DNA from: Lampris incognitus
Taxonomy: Eukaryota > Chordata > Actinopteri > Lampriformes > Lampridae
Length of the DNA stretch: 64,000 nucleotides
NCBI RefSeq assembly: GCF_029633865.1
Contig: NC_079213.1
Coordinates: forward strand, 110,446,313-110,510,312
Reading direction: 5' to 3'
Part shown: positions 1-12,160 of the stretch, piece after piece
How the letters are laid out: the number at the start of each line of letters is the position of its first letter
Numbering within the stretch: the first letter of the stretch is position 1
Notes under the pieces: generated by a model
What the model was told of the DNA's origin: nothing
The model's input: the letters and a program-made list of their open reading frames with translations, nothing else
Database searches by the model: none
Made by a program: the position numbers and the translations under genes

Positions 1-560
1 ACGTGACCCTCTCGCGTTCTCACCCCCTCAATGACGTAACGCTGTCTTTCTAGGGCTCTGGACCGTACCACGCCACGCTGACGAAAGCGTCTCCAAATCT
101 GAATACGTGCAACCGGTAATCATGTAAATTAAGGACTTTAGTAGACTCGTACGTTTTGTCCACTAGGGGGGCATCACACAACCTCACGGTTGGAACTATT
201 TAGGTTTTAGGAAGAAGAAAAAAAACCGTGTTAAACCGCTGACACAGCGTGTAGCGCATGCGCTGTTTAAAGTTGACCGTCAAACTGTTCCGAGCTGCTA
301 AAAACCTAAAACCCGTTTTTTAAGAAGACGAAGAAGAAGAAGAGGGGGAAGAGAAAGATGCAGCTATAAACATTCTTAAAAAGGGTAACGCTCATTAATG
401 GATTCTTTCACAGCGTGAAGTAGAGCGAGGAACAGTTTCCTCATAGCTCCCCGGTGAAAGCAGGAAGTGATTTTTTTTTCTTCTTCCTTTTCATCGCCTC
501 AGTGGCGTCCCGCCGACAACTCATTAAACCGGGAATCCCCAGTACAGGGTGCAGCTACGG
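1..560. other. non-coding flank, no gene seen
   Basis: I see no coding exon, RNA gene or recognisable mobile element here. There is a short purine-rich GAAGAA stretch near 325-360 and a T-run near 470. The right edge is set by the target-site copy of the MITE that starts at 561. Confidence 0.5.
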
Positions 561-1374
561 CAGTGGTTCTCAACCTTTTTGGGGTCCTGGACCCCCTGCG
601 TATTTTTGATCTACCCTGAGGACCCCTCCACCTGATCTTGGGGGAGGGGGGTTGCGATTTGATAGAAACAGTGGAAACTGCATTTTAAATTGCATTATAG
701 CATTTATTCACTCTTTGGGGCAAAAATAAGAGCTTTCAGTTGTAACGTAGATATAGTTAACAAAACAGAATTCTTATGCAGTAACTTTCAGATATATGTA
801 ACAAAACAGAATTCGTATGCAGCAACTTTCAGATATATGTAACAAAACAGAATATGTATTCAGTAACTTTCAGATATATGTAACAAAACAGAATATGTAT
901 TCAGTAACTTTCAGATATATGTAACAAAACAGAATATGTATTCAGTAACTTTCAGATATATGTAACAAAACAGAATTCTTATGCAGTAACTTTCAGATAT
1001 ATGTAACAACACAGAATATGTATTCAGTAACTTTCAGATATATGTAACAAAACAGAATATGTTTTCAGTAACTTTCAGATATATGTAACAACAGAATTTT
1101 TATGCAGTAACTTTTAACAATGCAAACGGGAGCGAGATCTCTTATTAAAATACAATAAATCACACTTGTGAAACAGATGTAATTAGAGAAAAAACTCCTG
1201 TTACCCTTTATAGTTTAGGTAGATAAAGGTCTCAGTCACATTTGAGTAAAATAATCCTATTTCTATAAATGTCATAGGATCTTTTTTTTTTAAAATATAT
1301 TTTATTTTCACGGACCCCTTGCAATTACACCACGGACCACTAGGGGTCCGCGGACCCCCGGTTGAGAAACACTG
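561..1374 (+). mobile_element. hAT-type MITE, family A, copy 1
   Basis: Non-autonomous DNA transposon. The ends are inverted: CAGTGGTTCTCAACC on the left, GGTTGAGAAACACTG on the right. They are flanked by 8-bp target duplications, agctacgg (553-560) and agctaggg (1375-1382), which differ at one base. Eight-bp duplications and CAGTG-type ends are hallmarks of the hAT superfamily. The interior has no coding capacity. It carries about eight copies of a 41-bp unit built around cagtaactttcagatatatg (roughly 770-1115). Three more copies lie in this window at 6049, 10476 and 35469. Confidence 0.9.
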
Positions 1375-1408
1375 AGCTAGGGTGACCATTAACCACCAAG
1401 GTTAAACA

Positions 1409-3335
1409 ATGGCTGTTGGACATTCCTTAAAAACAGACACGTGGACACCCAGAGCCGCCGGGGCTTATCTAACTGTCTCGCGCCACGTCACTGAGGAGAA
1501 CTGTCAGACGCGAGACGATGTCCTGCGCACCTGTCGTTTTGCAGGACAACACAGCGCTGACAACATTTGTGCAGAACTAAAACGAATCGCAGATGAATGG
1601 GGCGGCACTGACACAGATGATGGAGGCAGTATGGTCGCTGCAGCGCGCAAAGCAGGTTGGGCGCATTAGCCGTGTTTTGCGCACACTTTACATTTAGCGG
1701 TAAAAGACTCCATTAAGGCTCTTCCCGATCGACTTAACGTGCAGCAGAGACGCGGTGCTACGGCAGCTTTTTTTCACCACAGCACAAGAGCAGCAGAGAA
1801 GCTCAGTGGTGGCCCCAGAAATGTATCATGGGGGGGGGGGCAAATGGGGCCGCTGCAAATCTTGGGGTGGCCCACCAAAACCAAAAGCCATGACTGCCTT
1901 TCAGGAAGTCTGTCATGCTGTTGCAGTATTCTGTACAGGCTAGCTGAAAACTGTCAAGTTAAGGGATCGCACACTGGAAAACTTTGGCTTTTTATTCTTC
2001 ACAGTTAATGTTACTGAATAGAGTAATGCGGTACAGTTAACATTTTGAGTTTCAATGTGTCGTGTATCTGTACACATTGTAACGGGTTAGACGATTCCTT
2101 GTTACATTGTGTATGTCCAGAAATTAAAAATGAAAATATCAGGTAGAAGCATATTATACGTAATCAGAAGCATATTCTGCATATGCAACTCGTGGCTGGG
2201 GGGGGGGCAGGGATAGTATCAGGGTGGCCATGGCCACCCCTGGCCACCCCTTGGGGGCACCACTGGAGAAGCTCAGAGAAACTCAGAAACAGCCGAAGTT
2301 TCCAGGACACGAAGTGACGCAGTCAGCTGAAACAAGATGGAACTCTGTGTTCCATATGTTCCAGAGCAGAAGGAAGCTGTTACAACAGTTCTTCCTCTGT
2401 CTTCTTGGAAAGAGCTCACTGTGCTTAAGTGAGGAAGACTGGTCCATGATCAGTCTCTCCATTGATGCCCTGTTCGAGGAAGTGACGAGAGAGATATCAA
2501 GTGAAAAACATGTTTCACTTTCAAAAGTGATTCCTCTCACGTCACTGCCTATGAGAGCAACTACATCTTATGAGCACAACGGCAGCAAGCTAGCTAGCTG
2601 CCGAGCTGTCAGTTCAATGCCAAGGTATCGAGACCTTTTACGGCCTCGATGTCAGCACTCCTGGACACAAGACTTAAAAACCTTGGGTTGAGTGACCAAG
2701 CAAATGTTGGACCTGTAAAAGGGCGAATCATCCCTGAAATGCAGTTACTGAACCAGACCTCGTCCACGTCAGTGTCAGCTCCTGAATCTGCCCCAAGCTC
2801 TGCCTCAGCAATGGGTCCTGCCACTACCTCAACCTCCCCTGCAGTGGCCACTGCATCCCCACCTGCAGCAAAAGGTGGGATGTGGAGAGAGTTTGACACT
2901 CTAGTGCTCGCATCCCAGCAGCATCGCACAACCGGCACTGGTGCCTTAATTGAAATGCGTCGGTTCTCAGAAGAGAAGCCAATTCCACGGGATCAAGACC
3001 CACTACTTTGGTGGGGGAAAATAAAAGAACAAGCATTCCCCTCTCTAAGCAAGCTTTCCAAGAAACACCTGGGGGTCATTGCGTCATCTGTACCTGCAGA
3101 AAGGGTTTTCTCTAAGGCAGGACAGTTAGCAAGCCAGGAAAGAAGTGCAATGAAAGGGAAACACGTTATTGTTTCTGAACAAAAACCTCTAACTCAGTGG
3201 TTCCCAACAGGGCGGCCGGGGCCCAAAAGGGGGCCTCAGGGAATATTTCCTTGGTCACAGCAGGGCCTTGGGGGTAAGAAAGTTGAGAATGTCGCCGTAA
3301 CAGAAGGGAACAACAATGGTTTAGGGTAGTTTGTG
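1409..3335 (+). pseudogene. decayed hAT-superfamily transposase (ZBED-like)
   Basis: This is a relic of a hAT transposase, not a host gene. The first block (1409-1669) contains TDTWTPRAAGAYLTVSRH, typical of the start of the hAT catalytic domain. A second block (about 1739-1803) reads FFHHSTRAAEKL. It is cut by the MITE at 1804-2265 and resumes with RETQKQPKFPGHE and ETRWNS. The C-terminal block (2649-3329) holds the hAT dimerisation motif, including VPAERVFSKAGQ. The reading frame changes between about 2640 and 2690 and there are stops between blocks, so it cannot encode a protein. The zinc-finger N-terminus is not seen. Confidence 0.85.
1804..2265 (+). mobile_element. hAT-type MITE, family B, copy 1, inserted in the transposase relic
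   Basis: The element starts CAGTGGTGGCCCCAG and ends GGGGGCACCACTG. It is flanked by identical 8-bp target duplications, gagaagct (1796-1803 and 2266-2273). It interrupts the hAT transposase relic, and removing it rejoins the protein similarity. A second copy of this family lies at 35329-36224. No coding capacity is seen. Confidence 0.9.
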
Positions 3336-3849
3336 CCTTTGTGTGGTTATGTGCACTTTGCTTGTTTACAACAGTTTTAAGACATCCATTGTTCAAATAA
3401 TTGTGTGCACTTTGTTTATTCAAACAACGTTTTTCACGATTGCACATTCAACTCACAGTAATGAAAAACATTTTTATTTGCCTTGAAAATCTGTCCTGTG
3501 TTTTAACACGCATGTGATTAAGTGTGAAGCAGAAAAATCTTTCAAATCATAAATTTAAAAAAAATCCTTTAGTGGTCATGAAAATGTGTTCTCATTTAGC
3601 CTATTGATGATTCATTCACCTCATAAATCATGACACACTGCTCTCCCCTACATGAAAGTACGTAAGCCACAAAAATCAAGAAACGGTATCGGTATCGGTA
3701 TACTTGGGATCGGATCGAAACCAAATTTTGCAGTATCGCACATCACTACTAGCAGCTCTGTTTGTAGCAGATTTAAAGTTGATGGAGCTGGGCAGAGGAG
3801 GATGAGCTTATATTGGACAGAGGAGGAGGCATGATCTAAGGTTGGTGCT
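3336..3849. other. AT-rich non-coding DNA with the end of an unclassified repeat
   Basis: No gene is visible. A stretch near 3670-3750 with repeated 'atcggt' words and the phrase cagtatcgcacatcact resembles the terminus of a fish DNA transposon, but I could not find its partner end. Confidence 0.35.
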
Positions 3850-4500
3850 AGAATGCATCGTCCGGAGGGAGTTGGGAGGGAACTCCGTTATAAACTAGGC
3901 AGACATTTTTGTATTTGATGAGGTTTTCCTAACTAAGTAGGTTAAACTGTTTTAGAATATGGCAGTGATGAAAAGTGAATGGCTTCCTTTCTAAGGTTTT
4001 GAGCGCTTGTTTGCATGATGCCCCCAGTGGGTTTGATGCTGTAGAGCGTGTCTTAGACCAGCTTATTAGACAATAGGTGATGTAGGAAACAACCACTGAG
4101 TGGAAGTATATCTTTGTTGCCTCAGTTGATAGGAAGTCTCTGGTAAACCTGAAATTTGCCAAACTAACCTTTACTTTATTGCAGACCCTTTTTTATGTGG
4201 CCTTTGAAGCCGAGGTTTGAATCTATGTGTGCTCCTAAGTATTTGTATTCTGAGACAACTTGTAGTCTCTCCCCCTGGATGAGAATATCTTGCTCTACAT
4301 TTATGCTGTTGCCTTTTGAGAAAAACATACAAACTGTTTCCAACACATTCAGTCGCAGACAACATTGGTTAAGCCACGGTTCTACGGCGAGGTTTTGCAA
4401 CAAAGGAACTAATGAGGTTATTAGTATTAGAATTATTAGCGTCGCTGTCATTAAGATTGCAACGTGCATTTCGTGCCACCTGTGCACTCATGGAAAAGGT
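3850..4500 (-). pseudogene. non-LTR retrotransposon fragment (reverse transcriptase C-terminus)
   Basis: Read on the minus strand, 4170-4487 gives a segment with CMFFSKGNS, then GERLQVVSEYKYLGAHIDS. This is the 'YLG' region that follows the reverse-transcriptase palm in jockey/CR1/Rex-type LINEs. It continues with a frameshift into 3929-4162, which includes NFRFTRDFLSTEATKIYFHS and QALKTLERKP. It is 5'-truncated and frameshifted, so inactive. The exact clade is not resolved. A 3'-terminal piece of what may be the same type lies at 62590-63000. Confidence 0.75.
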
Positions 4501-5605
4501 CCCATTGTTAATGTGTTGGTATTGCTGCTGAAAGTGAAACCTGCTCTTAAATCCTTATAGTGAAAGATTGTTGGCAAACCGGTTCCCCGTTGACGCTCCT
4601 CATATCTCTAATGTTTAAACGCAACTCAAACCACGTTGCAGCTTTCAACAGTCGTTTGAAATGTTTTCATTTTCTAGGAATTTGCGTGATAGCTTTCGTT
4701 TGTTCCCATGGACTGTCACGTACAGGGCCAATGAAAATCCGGCCTGCGTAATCTGGGTCACTTCACTTAAGCACAAATATACTTTCTTCGAGAAGCTAAA
4801 CACATTTTTGTTTTCATCATTAAGCCTATTTAATGGTAACAAAACAGTTATTCATTGTATAGAAAATATGCTAAATTGTGCAGTTCTGAGACGATAATCG
4901 TTCACTAATCAACCTCAGGCCTATCCGAATCAATTCCGGGTCAGCTGTCTAAGACTAGGTAGGTCATCCTAACATCATGGAAGATTTTGCATAATAAGGT
5001 GGACATATTAATCAAAATAAACTGTTCCTCCCTGGGATCCTAAAAGGCAAAGAAGAAAGGTCCGAGATCACTATAGTTTCCAGACGAAGTGTAACACGTC
5101 CTCCCGGGGACGGACAAGCGTCGAGTCTTTTTCTCTCTTTTTTTTTAACGTTGTGAACATACAATCAACAATTTCAGACATTCCGCTGTTAAGTGAAATA
5201 TACATTCTTATGTAATTTACATTTCTATGAGTGAAAATGGGAAAAGGCAGGGGAGGGAGACCTTTCTGGAATTCACAGCCGGGTGACATAAAATGGCGTA
5301 AGGCGAGGCTGTGCCCATTTCAAATCCCAAATAAAACCAGAGAAATCCATTTAAAAATGTTACACAACATTTATCCATGAACACATTAATGTCCAAATGT
5401 ACTGACATTAAGCTTAACTGCACCTTTTGCAGCGCTGAGCCAGAAACAGTTACGGCTGATTCTTCACTCTAGGGAGTTTTTCTGACCCCCCCCCCCCAGG
5501 GGTAGATTTTCAAGGAAAAAAATTAAAAAAATTATTTTATTTGTTAGAGTTAGGTTGTGTTAGCTATGAAGAAGAGATTTGTGTCTCAGTTTTTGTATTT
5601 TCGAA
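4501..5605. other. non-coding DNA, no gene recognised
   Basis: No convincing coding exon or mobile element is recognised on either strand. There is a C-run near 5488 and an A/T-rich stretch at 5515-5550. Confidence 0.4.
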
Positions 5606-5610
5606 TATAT

Positions 5611-5925
5611 TGTAACGTGCGTGGATAAGTCGGACCCTTTAGTCGAGCGGTTAGCGATGTCTCCCGCGGTGCGGGCGACACGGGTTCGCGTCCCGGCTGC
5701 GGCAGTTCCTGTGGCTGCCCCCCGAATTCGCCACGATATGTGAGTGACAGGCATTCTCCCGGGAGGCCAGACCAGACCAGACGGAACCAGCGTCTTGAGG
5801 ACGTGACTCGGCAGGAAACACCCGGCCCATCCAACTTCGTGGTTCCGGGCAAGAACATTTCAGTGTCACTCCAGATAGGCGATGAAACGTTTCTCCCACT
5901 CAACGTGTCCAGATGAACTGATAAC
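5611..5925 (+). mobile_element. tRNA-derived SINE (Ser/Leu-like head)
   Basis: The head at about 5635-5705 contains a Pol III A box, TAGTCGAGCGGTTAG, and a B box, GGGTTCGCGTCCCGG, at tRNA-like spacing. A non-tRNA body follows. The tail ends in caacgtgtccagatgaactg, which recurs at 13776 in TTC14 intron 4, so the tail probably belongs to a family of repeats. It is not a functional tRNA: there is no acceptor-stem closure and the body runs on. The head shares a sub-sequence with the LTRs at 32329-32702. Confidence 0.7.
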
Positions 5926-5954
5926 CAACCGCGAGAGTAGAAAGAGAATTGACG

Positions 5955-6048
5955 TAATTATGATGCAAGTCCGTTTTATTTGTTATAGCCCATTATCACA
6001 AATTTGGGCTTTACAGCAACTTGTCCTAGACACTTGCATGTCCTAAGC
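5955..6048. repeat. interspersed repeat, left part, split by a MITE
   Basis: The segment beginning near 5965 (gttttatttgttatagccca) resembles the common fish repeat with a 'tttat..tatagc.ca.atcacaa' start. It stops at the MITE insertion (6049) and seems to resume at 6827 with ctccctaaaaaa and cctttaacagggagaaag. The family name is not known to me. Confidence 0.45.
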
Positions 6049-6818
6049 CAGTGGTTCTCAACCTTTTTGGGGTCCTGGACCCCCTGTGTATTTTTGATCT
6101 ACCCTGAGGACCCCTCCACCTGATCTTGGGGGAGGGGGGTTGCAATTTGATAGAAACAGTAGAAACTGCATTTTAAATTGCATTATAGCATTTATTCACT
6201 CTTTGGGGCAAAAATAAGAGCTTTCAGTTGTAACTTAGATATAGTTAACAAAACAGAATTCTTATGCAGTAACTTTCAGATATATGTAACAACACAGAAT
6301 ATGTATTCAGTAACTTTCAGATATATGTAACAAAACAGAATATGTATGCAGTAACTTTCAGATATATGTAACAAAACAGAATATGTATTCAGTAACTTTC
6401 AGATGTATGTAACAAAACAGAATATGTATTCAGTAACTTTCAGATATATGTAACAAAACAGAATATGTATTCAGTAACTTTCAGATATATGTAACAAAAC
6501 AGAATATGTATTCAGTAACTTTCAGATATATGTAACAACAGAATTCTTATGCAGTAACTTTTAACAATGCAAACGGGAGCGAGATCTCTTATTAAAATAC
6601 AATAAATTACACTTGTGAAACAGATGTAATTAGAGAAAAAAGTCCTGTTACCCTTTATAGTTTAGGTAGGTAAAGGTCTCAGTCACATTTGAGTAAAATA
6701 ATCCTATTTCTATAAATGTCATAGGATCTTTTTTTTAAAGATATTTTATTTTCACTGACCCCTTGCAATTACACCACGGACCACTAGGGGTCCGCGGATT
6801 CCCGGTTGAGAAACACTG
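6049..6818 (+). mobile_element. hAT-type MITE, family A, copy 2
   Basis: It has the same termini as the element at 561. The target duplications are tcctaagc (6041-6048) and tcctaagg (6819-6826), differing at one base. Seven internal copies of the 41-bp unit are present (about 6235-6560). Confidence 0.9.
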
Positions 6819-6826
6819 TCCTAAGG

Positions 6827-7500
6827 TACAACTCCCTAAAAAAAAAAGCCTTTAACAGGGAGAAAGAATAGGGGGAGGGGGTACACCAGAGAGCAACAGA
6901 GGGGGTAGCTCTCTCCCAAGACGGGCCGACGTGCAATGGATGTTGTGTGCACAATTTACACAATACACCATTGAAAGGGGATAGCAGAATTATAATGGCA
7001 TTATAAGATAATATGAAGAATATGATGAGGAGGATGCCAAGCAGTGTCCAGATGCGACCGGACCTGAGCTATGTGATCACCATGTATACCTGGCAGGAGG
7101 ACAGACTACACACACACACAGACACACACTCACACACACACACAGGGGACACTCACATCACACCATTCGCATACACAGGATGCGAGGGTCTAAGGATGGG
7201 ATGTTGTGCTGCTATAAAGCCCACTGAGGTAAATTTGTAATTTGTGAGAATGGGCTAACTTGACTTGACTTGACTTGACTTGACAGGAGAAGAGACAAGA
7301 AGAAAGAAAAAACATTAGGATATAACATTGAAACAGGATATGGATTTATAAGATATATATTTAAAAAATGCAGCGAGGACATTTCTGGGTGTTGTGGGAG
7401 TTTCTGGAGCTGCTGAGAGAGGCTTTTAGTCCGTCTCAGAAACCTGAGTAATTACTAGTTTGATTGAGAAGATTTTTGTTTGTTTGGTTTTGGTTTAGTA
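6827..7500. other. repeat remnant and simple repeats
   Basis: This continues the interspersed repeat cut by the preceding MITE. It also contains a CA microsatellite (about 7108-7145) and about five copies of acttg (about 7258-7284). No gene is seen. Confidence 0.5.
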
Positions 7501-10467
7501 AATAGACATCCATCCATCCATTGTCCAAGTGGAACCCCCAACGGAACGCAAAGAAGTCCACTCAGATGAAGGAGGTGAGCGCAAAAGAAAGACTGTACCA
7601 TGGTGGACAAAAGACTGCGATAAAGCAATTAAATCTAGAAATAACGCTTTTAAAATGTTGAAAAGGAATCACAATTTTCAGAATCTTATTGAATATAAAA
7701 AGATGCAAGCAAATGTAATAAGAATCATAAAAGATGCCAGGAAGGACTTTTGGAGGTCGTTTTGTAACTCAGTGGGAAGGGAAACAGAAATTACTAAAAA
7801 TTGGAGAATGATAAAAAGAATAAATGGGATCAAAAGAGAATATGGGTATCCAGTATTAAATGATGGTGAAGTAAAAGCAGTGAGAGATGAAGAGAAGGCA
7901 GAGATGCTGGCAAAAGCTTTTGTTAAAATTCACACTTCCATCAATATTAGTGAAGAAGGGAAAATACAATAGCAGAGAATGAAGAGCTATTACAGCTAGA
8001 AGAAGACTCCAATGACCCATTAAACAAGCCATTTACAAAGACAGAACTGGACCACTCTCTCAAGAAAACCAAGATGTCGGCACCAGCAAAAGATCAGATC
8101 TGTTATTCAATAATAAACCATCTTGGTGAACCATCACAGGGAATTTTATTGGAATTATATAATAAACTTTGGGAAATTGCCACAAAGCAGGAAGGAGGCT
8201 GTTGTAATTCCAATACATAAACCAGGAAAGGGTTGCACAAACCCAGAGAATTCTAGACCAATTGCTTTAACATCAAACATATGCAAAATAATGGAGAACA
8301 TTATAAATGAAAGGTTAAGATATTATATAGAAAATAAAGGTTATATATCTCAATACCAGAGTGGTTTCAGGAGAGGAAGAAATACCATGGATCCAGCTGT
8401 ATGTTTAGAACGTGAAATTAGAAAAGCGGATAAACAGAGAAAGTGTAGTGGCTGTCTTTTTTTGATATAGAGAAGGCAGACGATATGATGTGGGGAGAAG
8501 AATTGTTAATCAGACTTTGTAAATTAGGTATCAAAGTTAGAATATATAGATGGAGTAAGGACTTTTTGCAAGGAAGATCAATACAAGTTAGAATAGGAAA
8601 GAAATATCCAGCAAAATGTGTTGTTGAAAATGGAATACCACAGGGAAGCATAGTAAGCCCTTTACTATTTTCCATAATGGTAAATGATGTATTTACGGGT
8701 ATGGAGAATGAGATGGGCCTTTCGCTTTTTGCAGATGATGGAGCAATTTGGAAGAGGGAAGAAATGTGGAATTCATTATAAAGAGACTGCAGGGGGCTAT
8801 TATGAGAGAAGAAGAATGGTCATATAAATGGGGTTTTAAATTTTCAGTTGATAAGACAAAGACAACGTTCTTTACAAGGAAAAGAATTGATAATGAAATA
8901 CAACTAAGATTATATAATCAAGAATCGGAAAGATTGAAACACTAAGTTTTTAGGGATATGGTTTGATGAAAGACTTCCATGTCTTATACATATTCAGAAA
9001 ATAGTGGACAAATGTAGGAAGGGACTAAATGTAATGAGGTGTTTAGTTGGAAGTGAATGGGGGGCAGATAGAACTGCTTAGAAGGCCATATACAGTGGTT
9101 TGATTGGGTCAGTATTAGATTATGGTTGTGTGGTGTATGGGTCAGCAGCAAGCACTTCTTTAAAAAACATGAGATAAGATACAGTATCAGGCTTTGAGAT
9201 TATGCACGGGTGCATTTAAAACAACCCCAACAGCAGCAGCAATACAGGTGGAAATGGGAGACATGCCACAAGAAATGAGAAGGATACAGCTATCCTTGAA
9301 CTACTGGGTTAATTTACAGGGCCACAGTCAGGATCATCCAACACTAGACATTTTAATCCCTTGTTGGGAAAAGGAGAGGAGGGAAACAAAAAAGCATTGG
9401 ATGGACAATGACACAGAAAGCAACAGAACTTGAAGTAGATCAGTTAAACATTAGTCCAACGGTGCCTTTGCCATGCATACTTCCAGATGCTACCGTAGAT
9501 TTCACACTATTAGAAAAGAAGACTAAAGATAGAGTTTAATTATGATTCACATACCATACAGGCTTATACTGATAATCATTACAGTTATGTCCAGATTTAT
9601 ACAGATGCATGAAAGAGTTCAGTAAATAAAGGAGGAGTAGCATTTTTGTTTGTTTGTTCCAGAATTTCATATTAAAGTAGGGAAAATGATAATTGAGGAA
9701 ATATCAGGACACACAGCAGAAATGCTTGCAGTATTGTTGCAGTGCAGTGGATAGAGGAAACAAGACCACTGAGAACATTTGTTCAGACTCAAGTTCATCG
9801 CTAGCCAGTTTACAATACAGTCATTCAGACAGCAGACAAGACATTTTAATCGAGGTACAACAAACATTATATAGAACTCAAGTGATGGGCCTTACAGTAT
9901 CAGTTTTATGGGTACCGGCACACATTGGCATTGAGGGAAATGAAGGCGCCGATAAGGTTGCAAAGAAGGCTACAAAGCACATTCACACTGATTTGGTTGT
10001 TACTTTAAGCAAGAGAGAAATAAAGAGCATTATTAAGCACAGACTGAAGGAAAGGTGGGTAAAGCAATGGGAGGAAGAGAGGAAAGGACGGTGGTTTTAC
10101 ACAGGTCAAAGGAAAAGTGGGAGAAATGAGGTGTGCAGGAAGGAGCAGGAGAGATGAGACAATCATTTCAAGACTCAGATTTGGACACACTGGACTAAAC
10201 AACACACTTTTCAAAAGAGGCAACACAACGCAGGCAGATGTGACTGCTGTGGGCAGGAGGAAACATTACAGCACGCTATGCTATATTGTCAGAAATATGA
10301 GGCAGAAAGAAGGCGCCTGACTCAAAATCTCAGAAAAATAAATATACAATTTGATTTAGTAGCTATTCTACAGAAGAACTCAGCTGAGTGTTATAAAAAA
10401 TCTTGTTTCGCTTTCTTAGAGTAACTAATTTAATTAAGAAGATTTGAGATTTTTTGGGGGGGGGGTA
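7500..10467 (+). pseudogene. LINE with reverse transcriptase and RNase H (I/Nimb-like), inactive
   Basis: Ordered fragments of one LINE ORF2 appear in changing frames. The linker before the RT is at 7529-7970 (VPWWTKDCDKAIKSRN). RT follows at 8123-8470 (IPIHKPGKG, NSRPIALTSNICKIMEN, QSGFRRGRNTMD) and 8485-8781 (GIPQGSIVSPLLFSIMVND, then LFADDGAIW, the palm active-site box). A post-RT segment is at 8748-9433. RNase H follows near 9880-9990 with VLWVPAHIGIEGNEGADKVAK, ending in a C-terminal tail to about 10320. An RNase H after the RT is typical of the I group of LINEs. The endonuclease is missing (5' truncation). Stops and frameshifts make it non-functional. Confidence 0.85.
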
Positions 10468-10475
10468 GCGTAATA

Positions 10476-11356
10476 CAGTGTTTCTCAACCCGGGGTCCGC
10501 GGACCCCTAGTGGTCCGTGGTGTAATTGCAAGGGGTCAGTGAAAATAAAATATCTTTAAAAAAAAGATCCTATGACATTTATAGAAATAGGATTATTTTA
10601 CTCAAATGTGACTGAGACCTTTATCTACCTAAACTATAAAGGGTAACGGGACTTTTTTCTCTAATTACATCTGTTTCACAAGTGTAATTTATTGTATTTT
10701 AATAAGAGATCTCGCTCCCGTTTGCATTGTTAAAAGTTACTGCATAAAAATCCTGTTGTTACATATATCTGAAAGTTACTGAATACATATTCTGTTTTGT
10801 TACATATATCTGAAAGTTACTGAATACATATTCTGTTTTGTTACACATATCTGAAAGTTACTGAATACATATTCTGTTTTGTTACATATATCTGAAAGTT
10901 ACTGCATAAGAATTCTGTTTTGTTACATATATCTGAAAGTTACTGAATACATATTCTGTTTTGTTACATACATCTGAAAGTTACTGAATACATATTCTGT
11001 TTTGTTAACTATATCTGAAAGTTACTGCATAAAAATTCTGTTTTGTTACATATATCTGAAAGTTACTGAATACATATTCTGTTTTGTTACATACATCTGA
11101 AAGTTAATGAATACATATTCTGTGTTGTTACATATATCTGAAAGTTACTGCATAAGAATTCTGTTTTGTTAACTATATCTAAGTTACAACTGAAAGCTCT
11201 TATTTTTGCCCCAAAGAGTGAATAAATGCTATAATGCAATTTAAAATGCAGTTTCTACTGTTTCTATCAAATTGCAACCCCCCTCCCCCAAGATCAGGTG
11301 GAGGGGTCCTCAGGGTAGATCAAAGTCCAGGACCCCAAAAAGGTTGAGAACCACTG
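10476..11356 (-). mobile_element. hAT-type MITE, family A, copy 3
   Basis: Reverse orientation of the element at 561. It is flanked by identical 8-bp target duplications gcgtaata (10468-10475 and 11357-11364). It has ten internal copies of the 41-bp unit, the longest array of the four copies. It inserted just behind the 3' end of the LINE. Confidence 0.95.
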
Positions 11357-11364
11357 GCGTAATA

Positions 11365-12026
11365 GACGTTCTGATCCACACTCCCTACCAGCTGGTGGCG
11401 GTAATGCGCCTTTCGTTGTTTACCAACCGCCAATAAACACCGAAAAGAAGAAGCGGACGAAGAAGAAGAAGAAGACGCAGAAGAGACGGAAGAGATTGAT
11501 GGTGGTGTTGTTTGTCGTTAGCGTGCCAAGGAGCAGATGGCTGGTTTTTAAATGACCACACCACTGTGAGTTATATAGAGCGAGTCCGCTTAAACAGCGA
11601 CGCAGCCCTTCACATTGTGGCTGTTTACGCAGCATTAGCATACGTGACGTACGCCTTGCTAGCTAACGCCGCGTCCGTAGCAAGGTTTTACGTAGCACAT
11701 GTCCACCGATGGTAGCCACTCGGCTAACGTAGGTGGCTGCTGAGCTAACGTCATTATTAGCTTAACTAAGCTCTGTCCCTAGACCCATCCCTTTATTCTC
11801 TCTTTTCTCTTGCAACATCTTCTGTGTAGTCAAAGTCTAACCTGGTTAACGCGATAGTTATTAAAGGGATAGCGTAGTTGCATGGGTCAGCTTTCTCGGC
11901 AATGCCTTTTTAAACGCTGATGGCTGCCCAGCTATTTTGGCTTTAAACTATGCAAGACCCGTCGAGCTGTATTAATCCCGATTTGTCTTTAACGTAGCGT
12001 AATATGACAGCAATGGAGAGTACAGA
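11365..12026 (+). promoter_or_regulatory. TTC14: TTC14 upstream region / presumed promoter and 5' leader
   Basis: This stretch lies between the last upstream MITE and the TTC14 start codon. Its left part (about 11385-11480) looks like a repeat tail, with ggtggcggtaatgcgcc and caaccgccaataaac followed by GAA repeats. The right part has scattered CpGs and a CRE-like tgacgt inside acgtgacgtacg (about 11643-11654). The transcription start cannot be placed from sequence alone. In mammals TTC14 is head-to-head with CCDC39, but I find no CCDC39-like exon in this upstream DNA. Confidence 0.45.
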
Positions 12027-12160
12027 ATGGACAGAGAATTACTGAGACAGTGTCTGACCTATCATGGAGAATCCCTGTTCAACACCTTGAAATGTGAGCA
12101 GATTGAAAACCCAGACTTTCAAGCTGTAGTCGCTGACCTGACCAAGGCCACGTGTGAAAG
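12027..12160 (+). CDS. TTC14: TTC14 coding exon 1
   Basis: It starts [18 protein letters not shown] and ends with donor gtaagt, leaving two bases of an Arg codon. An upstream ATG at 12004 is out of frame, so 12027 is the chosen start. Confidence 0.95.

Noticed and set aside
770-1115. Regular repeats spaced about 41 bp, resembling a CRISPR array
   Set aside because: Tandem units without unique spacers, inside a MITE, in a vertebrate genome.
5635-5705. Possible Ser/Leu tRNA gene
   Set aside because: A and B boxes are present but no complete cloverleaf or acceptor stem, and it continues into a SINE body.
1-11364. Search for CCDC39, the head-to-head neighbour of TTC14 in mammals
   Set aside because: No exon resembling it was recognised; the upstream DNA is mobile elements and unassigned sequence.
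12004-12006. Upstream ATG as the TTC14 start
   Set aside because: Out of frame with the conserved MDRELLRQ start at 12027.
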